Source of the DNA: JANNRA01 sp031401035
GTDB taxonomy: Bacteria > Desulfobacterota > Binatia > HRBIN30 > CADEER01
DNA: 64,000 nucleotides
Direction of reading: 5' to 3'
NCBI GenBank assembly: GCA_031401035.1
Contig: JANNRA010000163.1
Coordinates: 8,493-72,492 of the forward strand
A model generated the notes under the pieces. The model had not been told where the DNA came from. It saw only the letters and a list, made by a program, of their open reading frames with translations, and searched no databases. The translations under genes and the position numbers were made by a program. Of the stretch, positions 1 to 12,308 are shown piece after piece; position 1 is the first letter of the stretch; each line of letters starts with the position of its first letter.

Positions 1-2
1 CG

Positions 3-1504
3 CCGTTGTACGACGGCAAGGCAACGGTCGAAGTGCTGGCGGCGCTGCTCGGGCAGCCGGACGCCTCCGCGCATGATCTGGTGCGCGACACCTGGAAGGC
101 GCAGTGGAACACCGCCGACTTCGAAGCCGAGTGGCGCAAGGCGGTACACGACGGCGTCGTCCCCGGCACGGCGCGTCAGCCGGTCACCGCCACCTGGGTG
201 GCGGCGCCGTCGAGCTGGGGCGCGGGCGTGCTGCCGCCGCCGCCGGCCGCCGACGAGCCCGGCATCGACGTGGTCTTCCGCCCCGATTCGAGTCTGTACG
301 ACGGGCGTTTCGCCAACAACGGCTGGCTGCAGGAAGTGCCCAAGGCGGTGACCCGCCTGACCTGGGATAACCCGGCCCTGATCGCCCCGGCCACCGCCGA
401 GAAGCTCGGCTTGGACCGCGGCGCGCTGATCGAAGTCACCGTCGGCGGCCGCGCCCTCGAGGTGCCGGTGTGGATCCAACCCGGGCATGCGCCGGACGCG
501 ATCACGTTGTACCTCGGCTTCGGCCGCACCAAGGCCGGCCAGGTCGGCACCGGCGTCGGCTTCAACACCTACGCGCTGCGCACCAGCGACGCGCCGTGGA
601 GCGTGCGCGGCGCCGCCGTCGTCAAGCTCGGCACGCACTACCCGCTGGCCTGCACGCAGGACCATCACTCGATGGAAGGCCGCAACCTGGTGCGCGTCGG
701 CACGCTCGCCCAGTTCGAAAAGGATCCGGAGTTCGCCCACACCCACAGCATGCGCGACAAATCGATGTTCCCGGGTTTCAAGTACGAAGGCCATGCCTGG
801 GGCATGACCGTCGACATCGGCTCGTGCGTCGGTTGCAACGCCTGCATCCTCGCCTGCCAGTCGGAGAACAACATCCCGGTGGTCGGCAAGGACCAGGTGT
901 CGCGCGGCCGCGAGATGCAGTGGATCCGCGTCGACCGCTACTTCGAGGGCGACCTCGACAATCCGCAGACCGTCATGCAGCCGGTCTTCTGCATGCATTG
1001 CGAGCAGGCCCCGTGCGAGACCGTCTGCCCGGTCAATGCCACCGTGCACGACAGCGAAGGCCTCAACGCGATGGTGTACAATCGTTGCGTCGGCACGCGC
1101 TACTGTTCGAATAACTGCCCGTACAAAGTGCGCCGCTTCAACTTCACGCTGTACAACGACCCGCAGACGCCGGTCGAGGAGATGAAGTTCAACCCCGACG
1201 TGACCGTGCGCAGCCGCGGCGTCATGGAAAAGTGCACCTACTGCGTGCAGCGCATCAACTACGTCCGCATTCGCGCCAGGCGCGAGGAGCGACCGGTCCA
1301 GGATGGCGAGATCCTCACCGCCTGCCAGCAGGTGTGCCCGGCCGACGCCCTGACCTTCGGCGACATCAACGACCAGAGCAGCAAGGTGGCGGCGCTCAAG
1401 AAGAGCCCCCTGAACTACAGCCTGCTGAACGATCTCGGGACGCTGCCGCGAACGACCTACCTGGCCGGCGTGCGCAACCCGAACCCTGCATTGGCGAGGG
1501 GCTG

Positions 1505-1505
<1 letters not shown>
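3..1505 (+). CDS. actB: Alternative complex III iron-sulfur subunit ActB, C-terminal part (5' end outside window)
   Basis: This is the C-terminal half of the large periplasmic ActB subunit of alternative complex III, which passes electrons from quinol towards cytochrome c or oxidase. The frame is open to the left edge and the first usable start is only a TTG, so the gene starts upstream. From about residue 275 of the visible part there is a ferredoxin-type domain: CVGCNACILAC, then CMHC with CETVCP, then NRCVGTRYCSNNCPYK, then CTYC and CQQVCP, enough for the usual four Fe-S clusters. The region before it (about residues 95-220) resembles the C-terminal domain of molybdopterin oxidoreductases, which in ActB carries no cofactor. 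The stop overlaps the next start. actA should lie just outside the window. The identification is firm, helped by a full-length paralogue at 31389-34358. Confidence 0.95.
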
Positions 1506-2901
<1,396 letters not shown>

Positions 2902-2902
<1 letters not shown>

Positions 2903-3462
2903 TGAGTGCGGCGCACGCCACCATCGCCGGCGATCCGCTCGTGCACGGACTGATGGCCGAGTTTCCCAGCGCGACCGAGCTCGTCGCGGCCGCCAGGCAG
3001 ACCACCGAGGCGGGCTACCTGCAGTACGACTGCTACTCCCCGTTCCCCATCGAGGAGCTGCACGAGGCGATGCCGCACAAGAAGAACTGGCTGCCGTTGC
3101 TGGTCCTGATGGGCGGTATCATCGGCGGCCTGGCGGGCTTCTCGCTCTGCTACTGGACGTCGGTGATCGACTACCCACTCAACGTCGGCGGCCGGCCGCT
3201 GAACAGCTGGCCGTCCTTCATCCCGGTGACCTTCGAGTGCACGATCCTGTTTGCCGCGCTGACGGCGGTGTTCGGCATGTTGGGGCTGAACGGCTTCCCG
3301 ATGCCGTATCATCCGGTCTTCAACGTGCCGCGCTTCGCGCTCGCCTCGCGCGAGCGCTTCTTCCTGTGCATCGAGTCGATCGACCCGAAGTTCGATCTCG
3401 ACGAGACCTGGGGCTTCCTGTCCCGTCTGCAGCCGACGCACGTGTCGCAGGTGGATCGCTGA
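2902..3462 (+). CDS. actD: Alternative complex III subunit ActD (DUF3341 type)
   Basis: Protein of 186 residues with a soluble N-terminal part (about 1-65) and two hydrophobic helices around residues 70-95 and 110-135. The N-terminal part contains the family signature YDCYSPFPIEELHEAMP, and the first helix is followed by the conserved segment VGGRPLNSWPSFIPVTFE. This is the ActD membrane subunit of ACIII. It overlaps actC by one base and actE by one base. A second copy occurs at 13760-14356 with the same layout. In known ACIII structures ActD flanks ActC/ActF; nothing here departs from that. Confidence 0.92.
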
Positions 3463-4043
3463 TGCGCCGCACTGTTCTTGGCGCCGCCGCCGTTGCCGGC
3501 CTGCTCGTCGCCGGCCTCGCCGGCTGCCGGCAGGACATGCACAATCAGCCGAAGTTCGAGCCCTTCGAGCAGAACGTGCTCTTCGAAGACCAGCGCGCCT
3601 CGCGTCCGCTCGTCGCGGGCGTCGTGCCGCGCGGTCATCTCGACGAGGACCAGGCCCTCTACCAGGGCGTCGGCGCGAACGGCCCGGTCGCGATCAACCC
3701 GCTCGGCACCAGCCTGGAGGTGATCGAGCGCGGCCAGGGCCGCTACAACATCTACTGCACGCCGTGCCATGATCGCACTGGCAGCGGCGAGGGAATGATC
3801 GTGCAGCGCGGCTACAAGCAGCCGCCGTCGTTCCACGACCCGCGCCTGCGCGCGGTGCCGGACGGGTACTTGTTCCAGGTCATCGCCAATGGCTTCGCCA
3901 GCATGCCCGCGTACCGGGCCCAGGTGCCGCCGAAGGATCGCTGGGCGATCGTCGCGTACATCCGCGCCCTGCAGCTCAGCCAGTACGCGGCGGTCGCCGA
4001 TCTCTCCGCGGCCGACCGCGCCGCGCTTGGAGGCGGACAATGA
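3462..4043 (+). CDS. actE: Alternative complex III monohaem cytochrome c lipoprotein ActE
   Basis: Protein of 193 residues. The N-terminus MRRTVLGAAAVAGLLVAGLAGC is a lipoprotein signal with a good lipobox ending at Cys22, so the mature protein should be a lipid-anchored periplasmic cytochrome. One haem c motif, CTPCH, lies near residue 99. It is followed by the ActE stretch GSGEGMIVQRG and a Met ligand candidate in SMPAY. The segment MHNQPKFEPFE after the signal is typical of ActE. It is coupled to its neighbours by one-base and four-base overlaps. In ACIII this subunit receives electrons from the Fe-S/haem chain and hands them to the oxidase. Confidence 0.93.
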   Translation: MRRTVLGAAAVAGLLVAGLAGCRQDMHNQPKFEPFEQNVLFEDQRASRPLVAGVVPRGHLDEDQALYQGVGANGPVAINPLGTSLEVIERGQGRYNIYCTPCHDRTGSGEGMIVQRGYKQPPSFHDPRLRAVPDGYLFQVIANGFASMPAYRAQVPPKDRWAIVAYIRALQLSQYAAVADLSAADRAALGGGQ

Positions 4044-5224
4044 GCCGCGTCGCGACCGCCTTCACCCTGCCCGAGGGGCACGTCCTGCGCCGCAGCACCC
4101 GCGCCGCCCTCGGCCTCGGCGTGCTCGGTCTCGCTGTCGCCGGCGCCGGCGCCCTCAGCGATCACGCACAGTTCTTCCGCTCCTACCTGGTCGCGTTCAT
4201 GTTCTGGGGCGGCATCGCCTTCGGCTCGTTCGGCTTCGTCGCTCTCAACCACATCGCCGGCGGTCGCTGGGGCATCGTCATCCGCCGCATCTGCGAGGCG
4301 GCGATGCGCACCCTGCCGCTGGTCGCGGTGTTGTTCGTCCCGATCGTCCTCGGCATCCACGATCTCTACGAGTGGTCGCATCTCGACGTCGTTGCCGCCG
4401 ACGAGGTGCTGCGACACAAGGCGCCGTACCTCAACAGCACCGGCTTCATCATTCGGGCGGCGATCTACTTCGCCATCTGGATCGGCTGTACGCGCCTGTT
4501 CGTGCGCTGGTCGGCCGAGCAGGACGCTACCGGCGACCCCGTCTACGTGCGCAAGTTCCAGATGCTCGGGCGCGCCGCGATCATGTTGTACGTGCTCACC
4601 ATGACCCTGGCGTCGGTCGATTGGATGATGTCGCTCGAGCCGCACTGGTACTCGACGATCTATGGCCTGCTGATCATCGCCGGCCAGGTGATGAGCGCCC
4701 TCGCCTTCGCCATCGCCATCCTGGCGCTGCTCGCCGGCACCACGCCGGTCGGCGGCGTCGCCACCAGCGAGCGCTTCCACGACCTCGGCAAGATGCTGCT
4801 CGCCTTCGTCATGGTGTACGCCTACTTCGCGCTCTCGCAGTTCCTCATCATCTGGTCGGGCAACATCCCCGAGGAAACGCCCTGGTACCTGAAGCGCATC
4901 GGCGGTGGCTGGTTGTATGTGTCGATCGCGCTGATCGCGTTCCATTTCTTCCTGCCCTTTTTCATCCTGCTGTCGCGCAAGCTGAAGCAGAATCCCCGCC
5001 GCCTGGTGCTCGTCGCCCTCCTGATGTTGGTGATGCGTCTGGTCGATCTGTTTTGGATGATCGCGCCCGTGTTCTCGCCCGGTACGTTCGCCCTGCACTG
5101 GCTGGACTTCGCGGCGGTCCTCGGCGTCGGCGGCGTCTGGATGGCGGCGTTCCTGTGGAACTTCCAGAGCCATCCGATCGTGCCGCTGCGCGACCCGGCG
5201 CTGCCCGTGGAGGTGACCGCATGA
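4040..5224 (+). CDS. actF: Alternative complex III membrane subunit ActF (NrfD-like)
   Basis: Polytopic membrane protein of 394 residues, second NrfD/PsrC-like subunit of ACIII. Around ten hydrophobic segments are visible. Conserved ActF stretches include LTMTLASVDWMMSLEPHWYS around residue 190 and ERFHDLGKMLLAFVMVYAYF followed by SQFLIIW around residue 250. The ATG at 4040 overlaps the actE stop by four bases (ATGA). The paralogue at 14353-15555 shares the same signatures, including the NIPEET motif. In the family ActF contributes to the membrane arm and a possible proton path. Confidence 0.94.
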   Translation: MSRVATAFTLPEGHVLRRSTRAALGLGVLGLAVAGAGALSDHAQFFRSYLVAFMFWGGIAFGSFGFVALNHIAGGRWGIVIRRICEAAMRTLPLVAVLFVPIVLGIHDLYEWSHLDVVAADEVLRHKAPYLNSTGFIIRAAIYFAIWIGCTRLFVRWSAEQDATGDPVYVRKFQMLGRAAIMLYVLTMTLASVDWMMSLEPHWYSTIYGLLIIAGQVMSALAFAIAILALLAGTTPVGGVATSERFHDLGKMLLAFVMVYAYFALSQFLIIWSGNIPEETPWYLKRIGGGWLYVSIALIAFHFFLPFFILLSRKLKQNPRRLVLVALLMLVMRLVDLFWMIAPVFSPGTFALHWLDFAAVLGVGGVWMAAFLWNFQSHPIVPLRDPALPVEVTA

Positions 5225-5622
5225 GTTCCGTCTCGCCCGACGGCGCGCCCGCGGCGCACGCGCACGAAACGCGCGATCTGCGGCTGACGCCGATCGTCGT
5301 CTCCGGCGTCGCGTTGCTGCTGCTCGTCGCCATCGCCGCCGCGGCGATGCTCGGGCTGTTCGACTTTTTTGCCGTCGTCGAATCGCGCCTGAGCCCGCCG
5401 GCCAACCCGCTCGCCGCCGCCGACGGACCGCGTCTGCCGCCCGAGCCGCGCCTGCAGACGCACCCGCTGCGCGACATGCGCGAACTGCGCGCCGCCGAGC
5501 AGGAGCTCCTCACCACCTATGGGTGGGTCGATCCGGCCGCCGGCATGGCGCGCATTCCGATCGCGCGCGCCATGGACATCCTGGCGCAGCGCGGCGGTGC
5601 CGCGGCGGCGGTGCCGCGATGA
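5221..5622 (+). CDS. Small single-pass membrane protein of the ACIII/oxidase operon, unknown function
   Basis: Protein of 133 residues that I cannot assign to a named family. A cytoplasmic-looking, His- and Asp-containing N-terminus (about 1-25) precedes one strong hydrophobic helix (about 27-50). A Pro-rich periplasmic segment follows, then a conserved-looking C-terminal block with ELLTTYGWVDPAAGMARIPI and an ARAMDILA helix. Small proteins with this YGWVD...RIPI block recur, in my recollection, between ACIII or SCO genes and aa3/caa3 oxidase genes, which would suggest a subunit or assembly factor. ATGA overlaps join it to actF and to the SCO gene. Function is inference from position. Confidence 0.75.
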   Translation: MSSVSPDGAPAAHAHETRDLRLTPIVVSGVALLLLVAIAAAAMLGLFDFFAVVESRLSPPANPLAAADGPRLPPEPRLQTHPLRDMRELRAAEQELLTTYGWVDPAAGMARIPIARAMDILAQRGGAAAAVPR

Positions 5623-6458
5623 GCCGCTGCCTCGCGCTGGCGCTGACGGCGCTGCTGGCGCTGGCGCCGCTGTCGGCGCGCGCTGGCTCCGACGCGCGAC
5701 CCGCCGAATTGCGCGAGGTCGGCATCGACCAGCGGCTCAACCAGCAGGTGCCGCTCGACCTGCCGTTTCGCAACGAGGCGGGCGAGACGGTGACGTTCGG
5801 CAGCCTGCTGCGCGGTAAGCCGGTGATCCTGTCGCTCGTCTACTACGAGTGCCCGATGCTCTGCACGCTGGTGCTGAACGGCCTGCTCAGCACCATGAAG
5901 GCGCTGCCGTTCGACGTCGGCAACGAATTCGACGTCATCACGGTGAGCTTCGACCCGCGCGACACGCCGGCGCTGGCGACGCAGAAGAAGGATACCTACC
6001 TGCGCGACTACAAGCGCCTCGGTGCCGCGGCGGGCTGGCACTTTCTGACCGGCGACGAGGACTCGATCAAGCGCCTCGCCGACGCGGTCGGCTTCCGGTA
6101 CAACTATCTGCCCGAGAAGCAGGAGTTCGCGCACGCCGCCGGCATCATGGTGCTGACCCCCACCGGCATCCTGGCGCGCTACTTCTACGGCGTCGAGTAC
6201 GCGCCGCGTGACGTGAAGTTCGGCCTCATGGAGGCGGCGCAGCAGCGCATCGGCTCGGCGGTCGATCAGGTGCTGCTCTTCTGCTTCAGCTACGACCCGT
6301 CGACCGGGCGTTACAGCATGCTCGTGCTCACCCTGGTGCGGATCGGCGGCGCGCTGACCGTGCTGGCCTTCGCCCTGTTCCTGTTCCGCATGCTGCGGCG
6401 CGAGAGCGCCGTGCGCCGAGCCGCGACGCCGCCGCCTGCGGTGGCAGTGAGACCATGA
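5619..6458 (+). CDS. SCO1/SenC-family copper chaperone for cytochrome oxidase
   Basis: Protein of 279 residues with an N-terminal signal peptide (MSRCLALALTALLALAPLSARA). A thioredoxin-like fold carries the copper-binding motif CPMLC near residue 84, a DPRDTP segment characteristic of SCO proteins, and a C-terminal His candidate in FAHAAGIMVLTPTG. Unlike many SCO proteins it also has a C-terminal hydrophobic helix (about 235-258), so it may be anchored at both ends or by the C-terminus after signal removal. SCO proteins deliver Cu to the CuA site of subunit II, encoded immediately downstream. It overlaps its neighbours at both ends. A second, shorter SCO gene lies at 35611-36261. Confidence 0.93.
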   Translation: MSRCLALALTALLALAPLSARAGSDARPAELREVGIDQRLNQQVPLDLPFRNEAGETVTFGSLLRGKPVILSLVYYECPMLCTLVLNGLLSTMKALPFDVGNEFDVITVSFDPRDTPALATQKKDTYLRDYKRLGAAAGWHFLTGDEDSIKRLADAVGFRYNYLPEKQEFAHAAGIMVLTPTGILARYFYGVEYAPRDVKFGLMEAAQQRIGSAVDQVLLFCFSYDPSTGRYSMLVLTLVRIGGALTVLAFALFLFRMLRRESAVRRAATPPPAVAVRP

Positions 6459-7507
6459 TGCGCGCGACCGCGTTCCCACTCTTCCCCGAGCAGGCGTCGA
6501 CCATGGCCGCCCAGGTCGACTACCTGTACATCTTCCTGATCGTCGTCAGCCTGGTCTTCGGCGTCGGCATCGCCGTCGCGCTGATCGGCTTCTCCGTGAA
6601 GTTCCGGCGCACGCCCGACAACCAGGTCGGTCATCCCATCCACGGCTCGAACCTGCTCGAGATCGCCTGGTCGGTACTGCCGTTCGGCCTCACCATGGTC
6701 ATCTTCGCGTGGGGCGCCTGGCTGTTCTTCGGCTTCTCCCGCCCACCAGACAACGCCCATGAGGTGTTCGTCGTCGGCAGGCAGTGGATGTGGAAGCTGC
6801 AGCACATGCAGGGCCGGCGCGAGATCAATGAGCTGCACGTCCCGGTGGGCCAGCCGGTGAAGCTGACCATGACCTCCGAGGACGTCATCCACAGCTTCTA
6901 CGTGCCGGCCTTCCGCGTGAAATTCGACGTTCTGCCCGGGCGCTATACGACCGCGTGGTTCGAGCCCACCAAGGCCGGCGAGTACCACATGTTCTGCGCC
7001 GAGTTCTGCGGCACCGAGCACTCCGGCATGATCGGCAAGGTGGTGGTGATGGAGCCGGCCGATTACCAGGCCTGGCTGGCCGAACTCCCGCCGGTTATCG
7101 CCGCGGCCGGCAGCGCCGCCGCCGCGCCTGCTGCCGCGCCCGTCGACGGCTTGTCACCGGTCGGCGCCGGCGCGGCCCTTTTCACCGCCAAGGCCTGCGC
7201 CACCTGTCACCAGCCACAGGGCGGCGCGCTCGGACCGTCGTTGGTCGGCGTCTACGGCAAGCCGGTGCAATTCGCCGACGGCACCTCGGCGACGATCACC
7301 GACGACTATCTGCGCGAGTCGATTCTCAACCCGACGGCCAAAATCGTCGCCGGGTTCCAGCCGGTGATGCCGACGTTCCAGGGCCAGCTGAGCGAGGAGC
7401 AGGTCATGCAGCTCATTCAGTACATCAAATCGCTGACGGCGGGGGCGCCCGCGCCGGGCCAGGGCGTGGCCCACGGGCAGCCGGCCGCCGGCGACCGCGC
7501 ATCCTGA
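6455..7507 (+). CDS. coxB: Cytochrome c oxidase subunit II fused to a cytochrome c domain (caa3 type)
   Basis: Protein of 350 residues. Two N-terminal transmembrane helices (about 22-45 and 70-92) are followed by the cupredoxin domain with the CuA ligands: His in VIHSFYVPAF and the cluster CAEFCGTEHSGM near residues 188-199. An Ala/Pro-rich linker (about 215-232) leads to a C-terminal class I cytochrome c domain with CATCH near 249 and a Met ligand in VMPTF. The fused haem makes this a caa3-type subunit that can take electrons directly from ACIII, as in Rhodothermus. It starts with an ATGA overlap on the SCO gene. An alternative start is the ATG 16 codons downstream (6503). Confidence 0.96.
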   Translation: MMRATAFPLFPEQASTMAAQVDYLYIFLIVVSLVFGVGIAVALIGFSVKFRRTPDNQVGHPIHGSNLLEIAWSVLPFGLTMVIFAWGAWLFFGFSRPPDNAHEVFVVGRQWMWKLQHMQGRREINELHVPVGQPVKLTMTSEDVIHSFYVPAFRVKFDVLPGRYTTAWFEPTKAGEYHMFCAEFCGTEHSGMIGKVVVMEPADYQAWLAELPPVIAAAGSAAAAPAAAPVDGLSPVGAGAALFTAKACATCHQPQGGALGPSLVGVYGKPVQFADGTSATITDDYLRESILNPTAKIVAGFQPVMPTFQGQLSEEQVMQLIQYIKSLTAGAPAPGQGVAHGQPAAGDRAS

Positions 7508-7520
7508 GAGGACGACGGCC

Positions 7521-9825
<2,305 letters not shown>

Positions 9826-9833
9826 GGCGCGCG

Positions 9834-10139
9834 ATGTCGAACGAAGCCAACGCTCTTCCGGTCTCCACCTGCGTCGCGGTGTACATGGCGCTGCTCGCCC
9901 TGACGGCGGTGACGGTCGGCGCCGCCTTTCTCGACATGTCCTTCCTCAATACCCCGGTGGCGCTGGGGATAGCGTCGTTCAAGGCGCTGCTGGTGATGTA
10001 CTTCTTCATGGAACTGCGCCACAGCGCGAAACTCACCTGGGTCTTCATGGGCTCGAGCTTCGTGTTCCTGGCGATCATGATCTCGCTGACCATGTCGGAC
10101 ATGATCAGCCGCGGCTGGCTGGGCGTCCCCGGCAAGTAG
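9834..10139 (+). CDS. coxD: Cytochrome c oxidase subunit IV (prokaryotic, small)
   Basis: Protein of 101 residues with three hydrophobic helices, the pattern of the bacterial COX4 family. The segment SFKALLVMYFFMELRHS matches the conserved helix of that family. It starts eight bases after the coxC stop with a weak GGCGCG upstream. It is the last gene of the first respiratory operon; the next gene, dxs, follows after 68 bases. No clear rho-independent terminator is visible in that gap. Confidence 0.9.
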   Translation: MSNEANALPVSTCVAVYMALLALTAVTVGAAFLDMSFLNTPVALGIASFKALLVMYFFMELRHSAKLTWVFMGSSFVFLAIMISLTMSDMISRGWLGVPGK

Positions 10140-10207
10140 CGGCGGCGCGGCGGCGGCAGCGCCCTCCGCTTGCTCCCCTGTCGGCCCGGTGTAGCGTAGG
10201 AACGCTG

Positions 10208-12142
10208 ATGCTCACCCCGCTGCTCGACACCCTCGCCACACCCGACGACGTCAAGGACATGGACGGCGAGGGGTTGCGCGCCCTGGCCGCCGAGCTGCGC
10301 GCCTTCATTATCGACTCGGTCACCCAGACCGGCGGGCACCTCGGCGCCGGCCTCGGCGTCGTCGAGCTCACCCTGGCGTTGTTTGCCGAGTACCAGTTCA
10401 ACGAGCGCGATACGCTGGTCTGGGACGTCGGCCACCAGTGCTACCCACACAAGCTGCTGACCGGCCGCCGCGACCGCTTCGCCACCTTGCGCCAATGGCG
10501 CGGTCTGTCCGGCTTTCCCGACCCGGCCGAGTCGCGGTTCGACACGGTGAAGACCGGCCACGGCGGCACCAGCATCTCCACCGCCATGGGTTTTGCGCTC
10601 GCCTGGCGCGGCCGCGAGGCGGACGCCGGGCGCAAGGCGGTGGCGGTGATCGGCGACGGCTCGCTGCAGGAGGGCAGTGCCTTCGAGGCGCTCAACCACG
10701 GCGGCTCGTTCAGCGATCTCGAATTGGTGGTGGTGCTCAACGACAACGAGATGAGCATCAGCCCGAGTGTCGGAGCGCTCAGCGCGTATCTGTCGCGGGC
10801 GCGCAGCTCGACCTGGCTCAACCAGCGCCTGCGCACCATCCAGGGCGCCATCCGGCGCATCCCGCGCATCGGCGACGACGTCGACGACGTCCTGCAGCGC
10901 TGGTACCACTCGCTGCAGGGCATCATCCCGCAGCACGCCCTCGGCATCATCTTCGAGGAACTCGGCTTCTTCTACTACGGCCCGATCGACGGCCATGACA
11001 TCGAGGCGCTGCGCACCGCCTTCCGCGCCACGCGCTGGATGCGCCGCCCGGTGCTCATTCACGCCGTCACCCGCAAGGGGCGCGGCTATCGCGATGATGT
11101 GCCGGAGGCGACCTGCTACCACGCCGCCAGCGGGCGCGGAGTGGCGGGCCTGGCCGAGTATCCGCAGCAGGGCGGGCCGAGTTTCACGGCGGCCTTCGCC
11201 GAGCAGGCCGCCGCCATGCTGGCGCGCGACGCGCGTGCGGTAGTGCTCACCGCCGCCATGCTCGACGGCACCGGACTCACCACAGTGCAGGCGCGGTACC
11301 CCGAGCGCGTCATCGACGCCGGCATGGCCGAGCAGCACGCCGTCGGTCTCGCCGCCGGCCTGGCGCTCGCCGGCCACCGGCCGATCTGCGCCATCTACTC
11401 GACCTTCCTGCAGCGCGCCTACGATCAGCTCTTTCAGGAGGTTGCGCTGCAGAAGGCGCCGGTGCTGTTCTGCCTCGACCGCGGCGGTCTGGTCGGCAAC
11501 GACGGTGCCACCCACAACGGCGTCTTCGACATCGCCTACCTGCGCTGCCTGCCGAACTTTGTCCTCATGTCGCCGCGCGACACCGGGATGCTGGCGCGAA
11601 TGATGGAGTTCGGCGCGGCGCACGACGGGCCGGTCGCCATCCGCTTCCCGCGCGGCAGCGGCGCCCGCCCCGACACCCAGCTGGCGGCCGCGCCGCTGGC
11701 GCTGGGGCGGGGCGAGCGCGTCGCCGACGGCGCCGACGGCTGCCTGCTCGCGTACGGCCCGCTGGTCTACGCCGCACTCGAGATCCGCCGGCGCGTCGCC
11801 GCCGCCTCCGGCCGTCAGCTCGCCGTCGTCGATGCCCGCTTCGCCAAGCCGCTCGACGACGCGTTGATCGGCGCAGAAATCGCCCGGCAACCGATCGTCT
11901 TCACGCTCGAGGACCACGCCCTGGCGGGTGGATTCGGCTCCGCCGTGCTCGAGTTCGCACGCACGCGGCCTGACCTCGACGCCAACCGCCTCGAGCTGCT
12001 GGCGCTGCCGGATGCCTTCATCGACCACGGGCAGCGCGCCGAGCAGCTCGCCGACGCGGGCATGGACCTCGATACCCTGACGGTCCGTATCACCGCCCGC
12101 CTCGACCTCCTGCGGCCGCTGCGCCTGGCGACGGTGTCGTAG
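10208..12142 (+). CDS. dxs: 1-deoxy-D-xylulose-5-phosphate synthase
   Basis: Protein of 644 residues, normal for DXS. It condenses pyruvate and glyceraldehyde 3-phosphate, the first step of the MEP isoprenoid pathway, using thiamine diphosphate. Visible motifs: TGGHLGAGLGVVELTLAL near 45, WDVGHQCYPHK near 80, GHGGTSIS near 125, the ThDP/Mg motif GDGSLQEG...LNDNEMSIS near 155-185, the acid-base glutamate in DAGMAEQHAVG near 373, and DRGGLVGNDGATHNG near 425. Nothing essential is missing. It sits between two respiratory operons on the same strand, a plausible link to quinone and haem side-chain isoprenoid supply. ATG preceded by TAGGAACG. Confidence 0.97.
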   Translation: MLTPLLDTLATPDDVKDMDGEGLRALAAELRAFIIDSVTQTGGHLGAGLGVVELTLALFAEYQFNERDTLVWDVGHQCYPHKLLTGRRDRFATLRQWRGLSGFPDPAESRFDTVKTGHGGTSISTAMGFALAWRGREADAGRKAVAVIGDGSLQEGSAFEALNHGGSFSDLELVVVLNDNEMSISPSVGALSAYLSRARSSTWLNQRLRTIQGAIRRIPRIGDDVDDVLQRWYHSLQGIIPQHALGIIFEELGFFYYGPIDGHDIEALRTAFRATRWMRRPVLIHAVTRKGRGYRDDVPEATCYHAASGRGVAGLAEYPQQGGPSFTAAFAEQAAAMLARDARAVVLTAAMLDGTGLTTVQARYPERVIDAGMAEQHAVGLAAGLALAGHRPICAIYSTFLQRAYDQLFQEVALQKAPVLFCLDRGGLVGNDGATHNGVFDIAYLRCLPNFVLMSPRDTGMLARMMEFGAAHDGPVAIRFPRGSGARPDTQLAAAPLALGRGERVADGADGCLLAYGPLVYAALEIRRRVAAASGRQLAVVDARFAKPLDDALIGAEIARQPIVFTLEDHALAGGFGSAVLEFARTRPDLDANRLELLALPDAFIDHGQRAEQLADAGMDLDTLTVRITARLDLLRPLRLATVS

Positions 12143-12308
12143 CGGGTCGGTTGAGGGCTCCATCCCCCCTCACCCTCCTCTTGCCCCGTGGGGAGGACAG
12201 AATCGCTGGCCGCTGACAGGGCTTGACGAACGGCTTGCCCCGGTTGTCCGGAGTATGTATGAACCGCCGACTCGAAGGTCGGAGTCAGGGCGACAGCAGG
12301 GGGGGCGA

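Noticed and set aside
12143..12308. A classical sigma-70 promoter for the second ACIII operon (TTGACG at 12223)
   Set aside because: No acceptable -10 box lies 16-18 bp downstream; the call would be guesswork.
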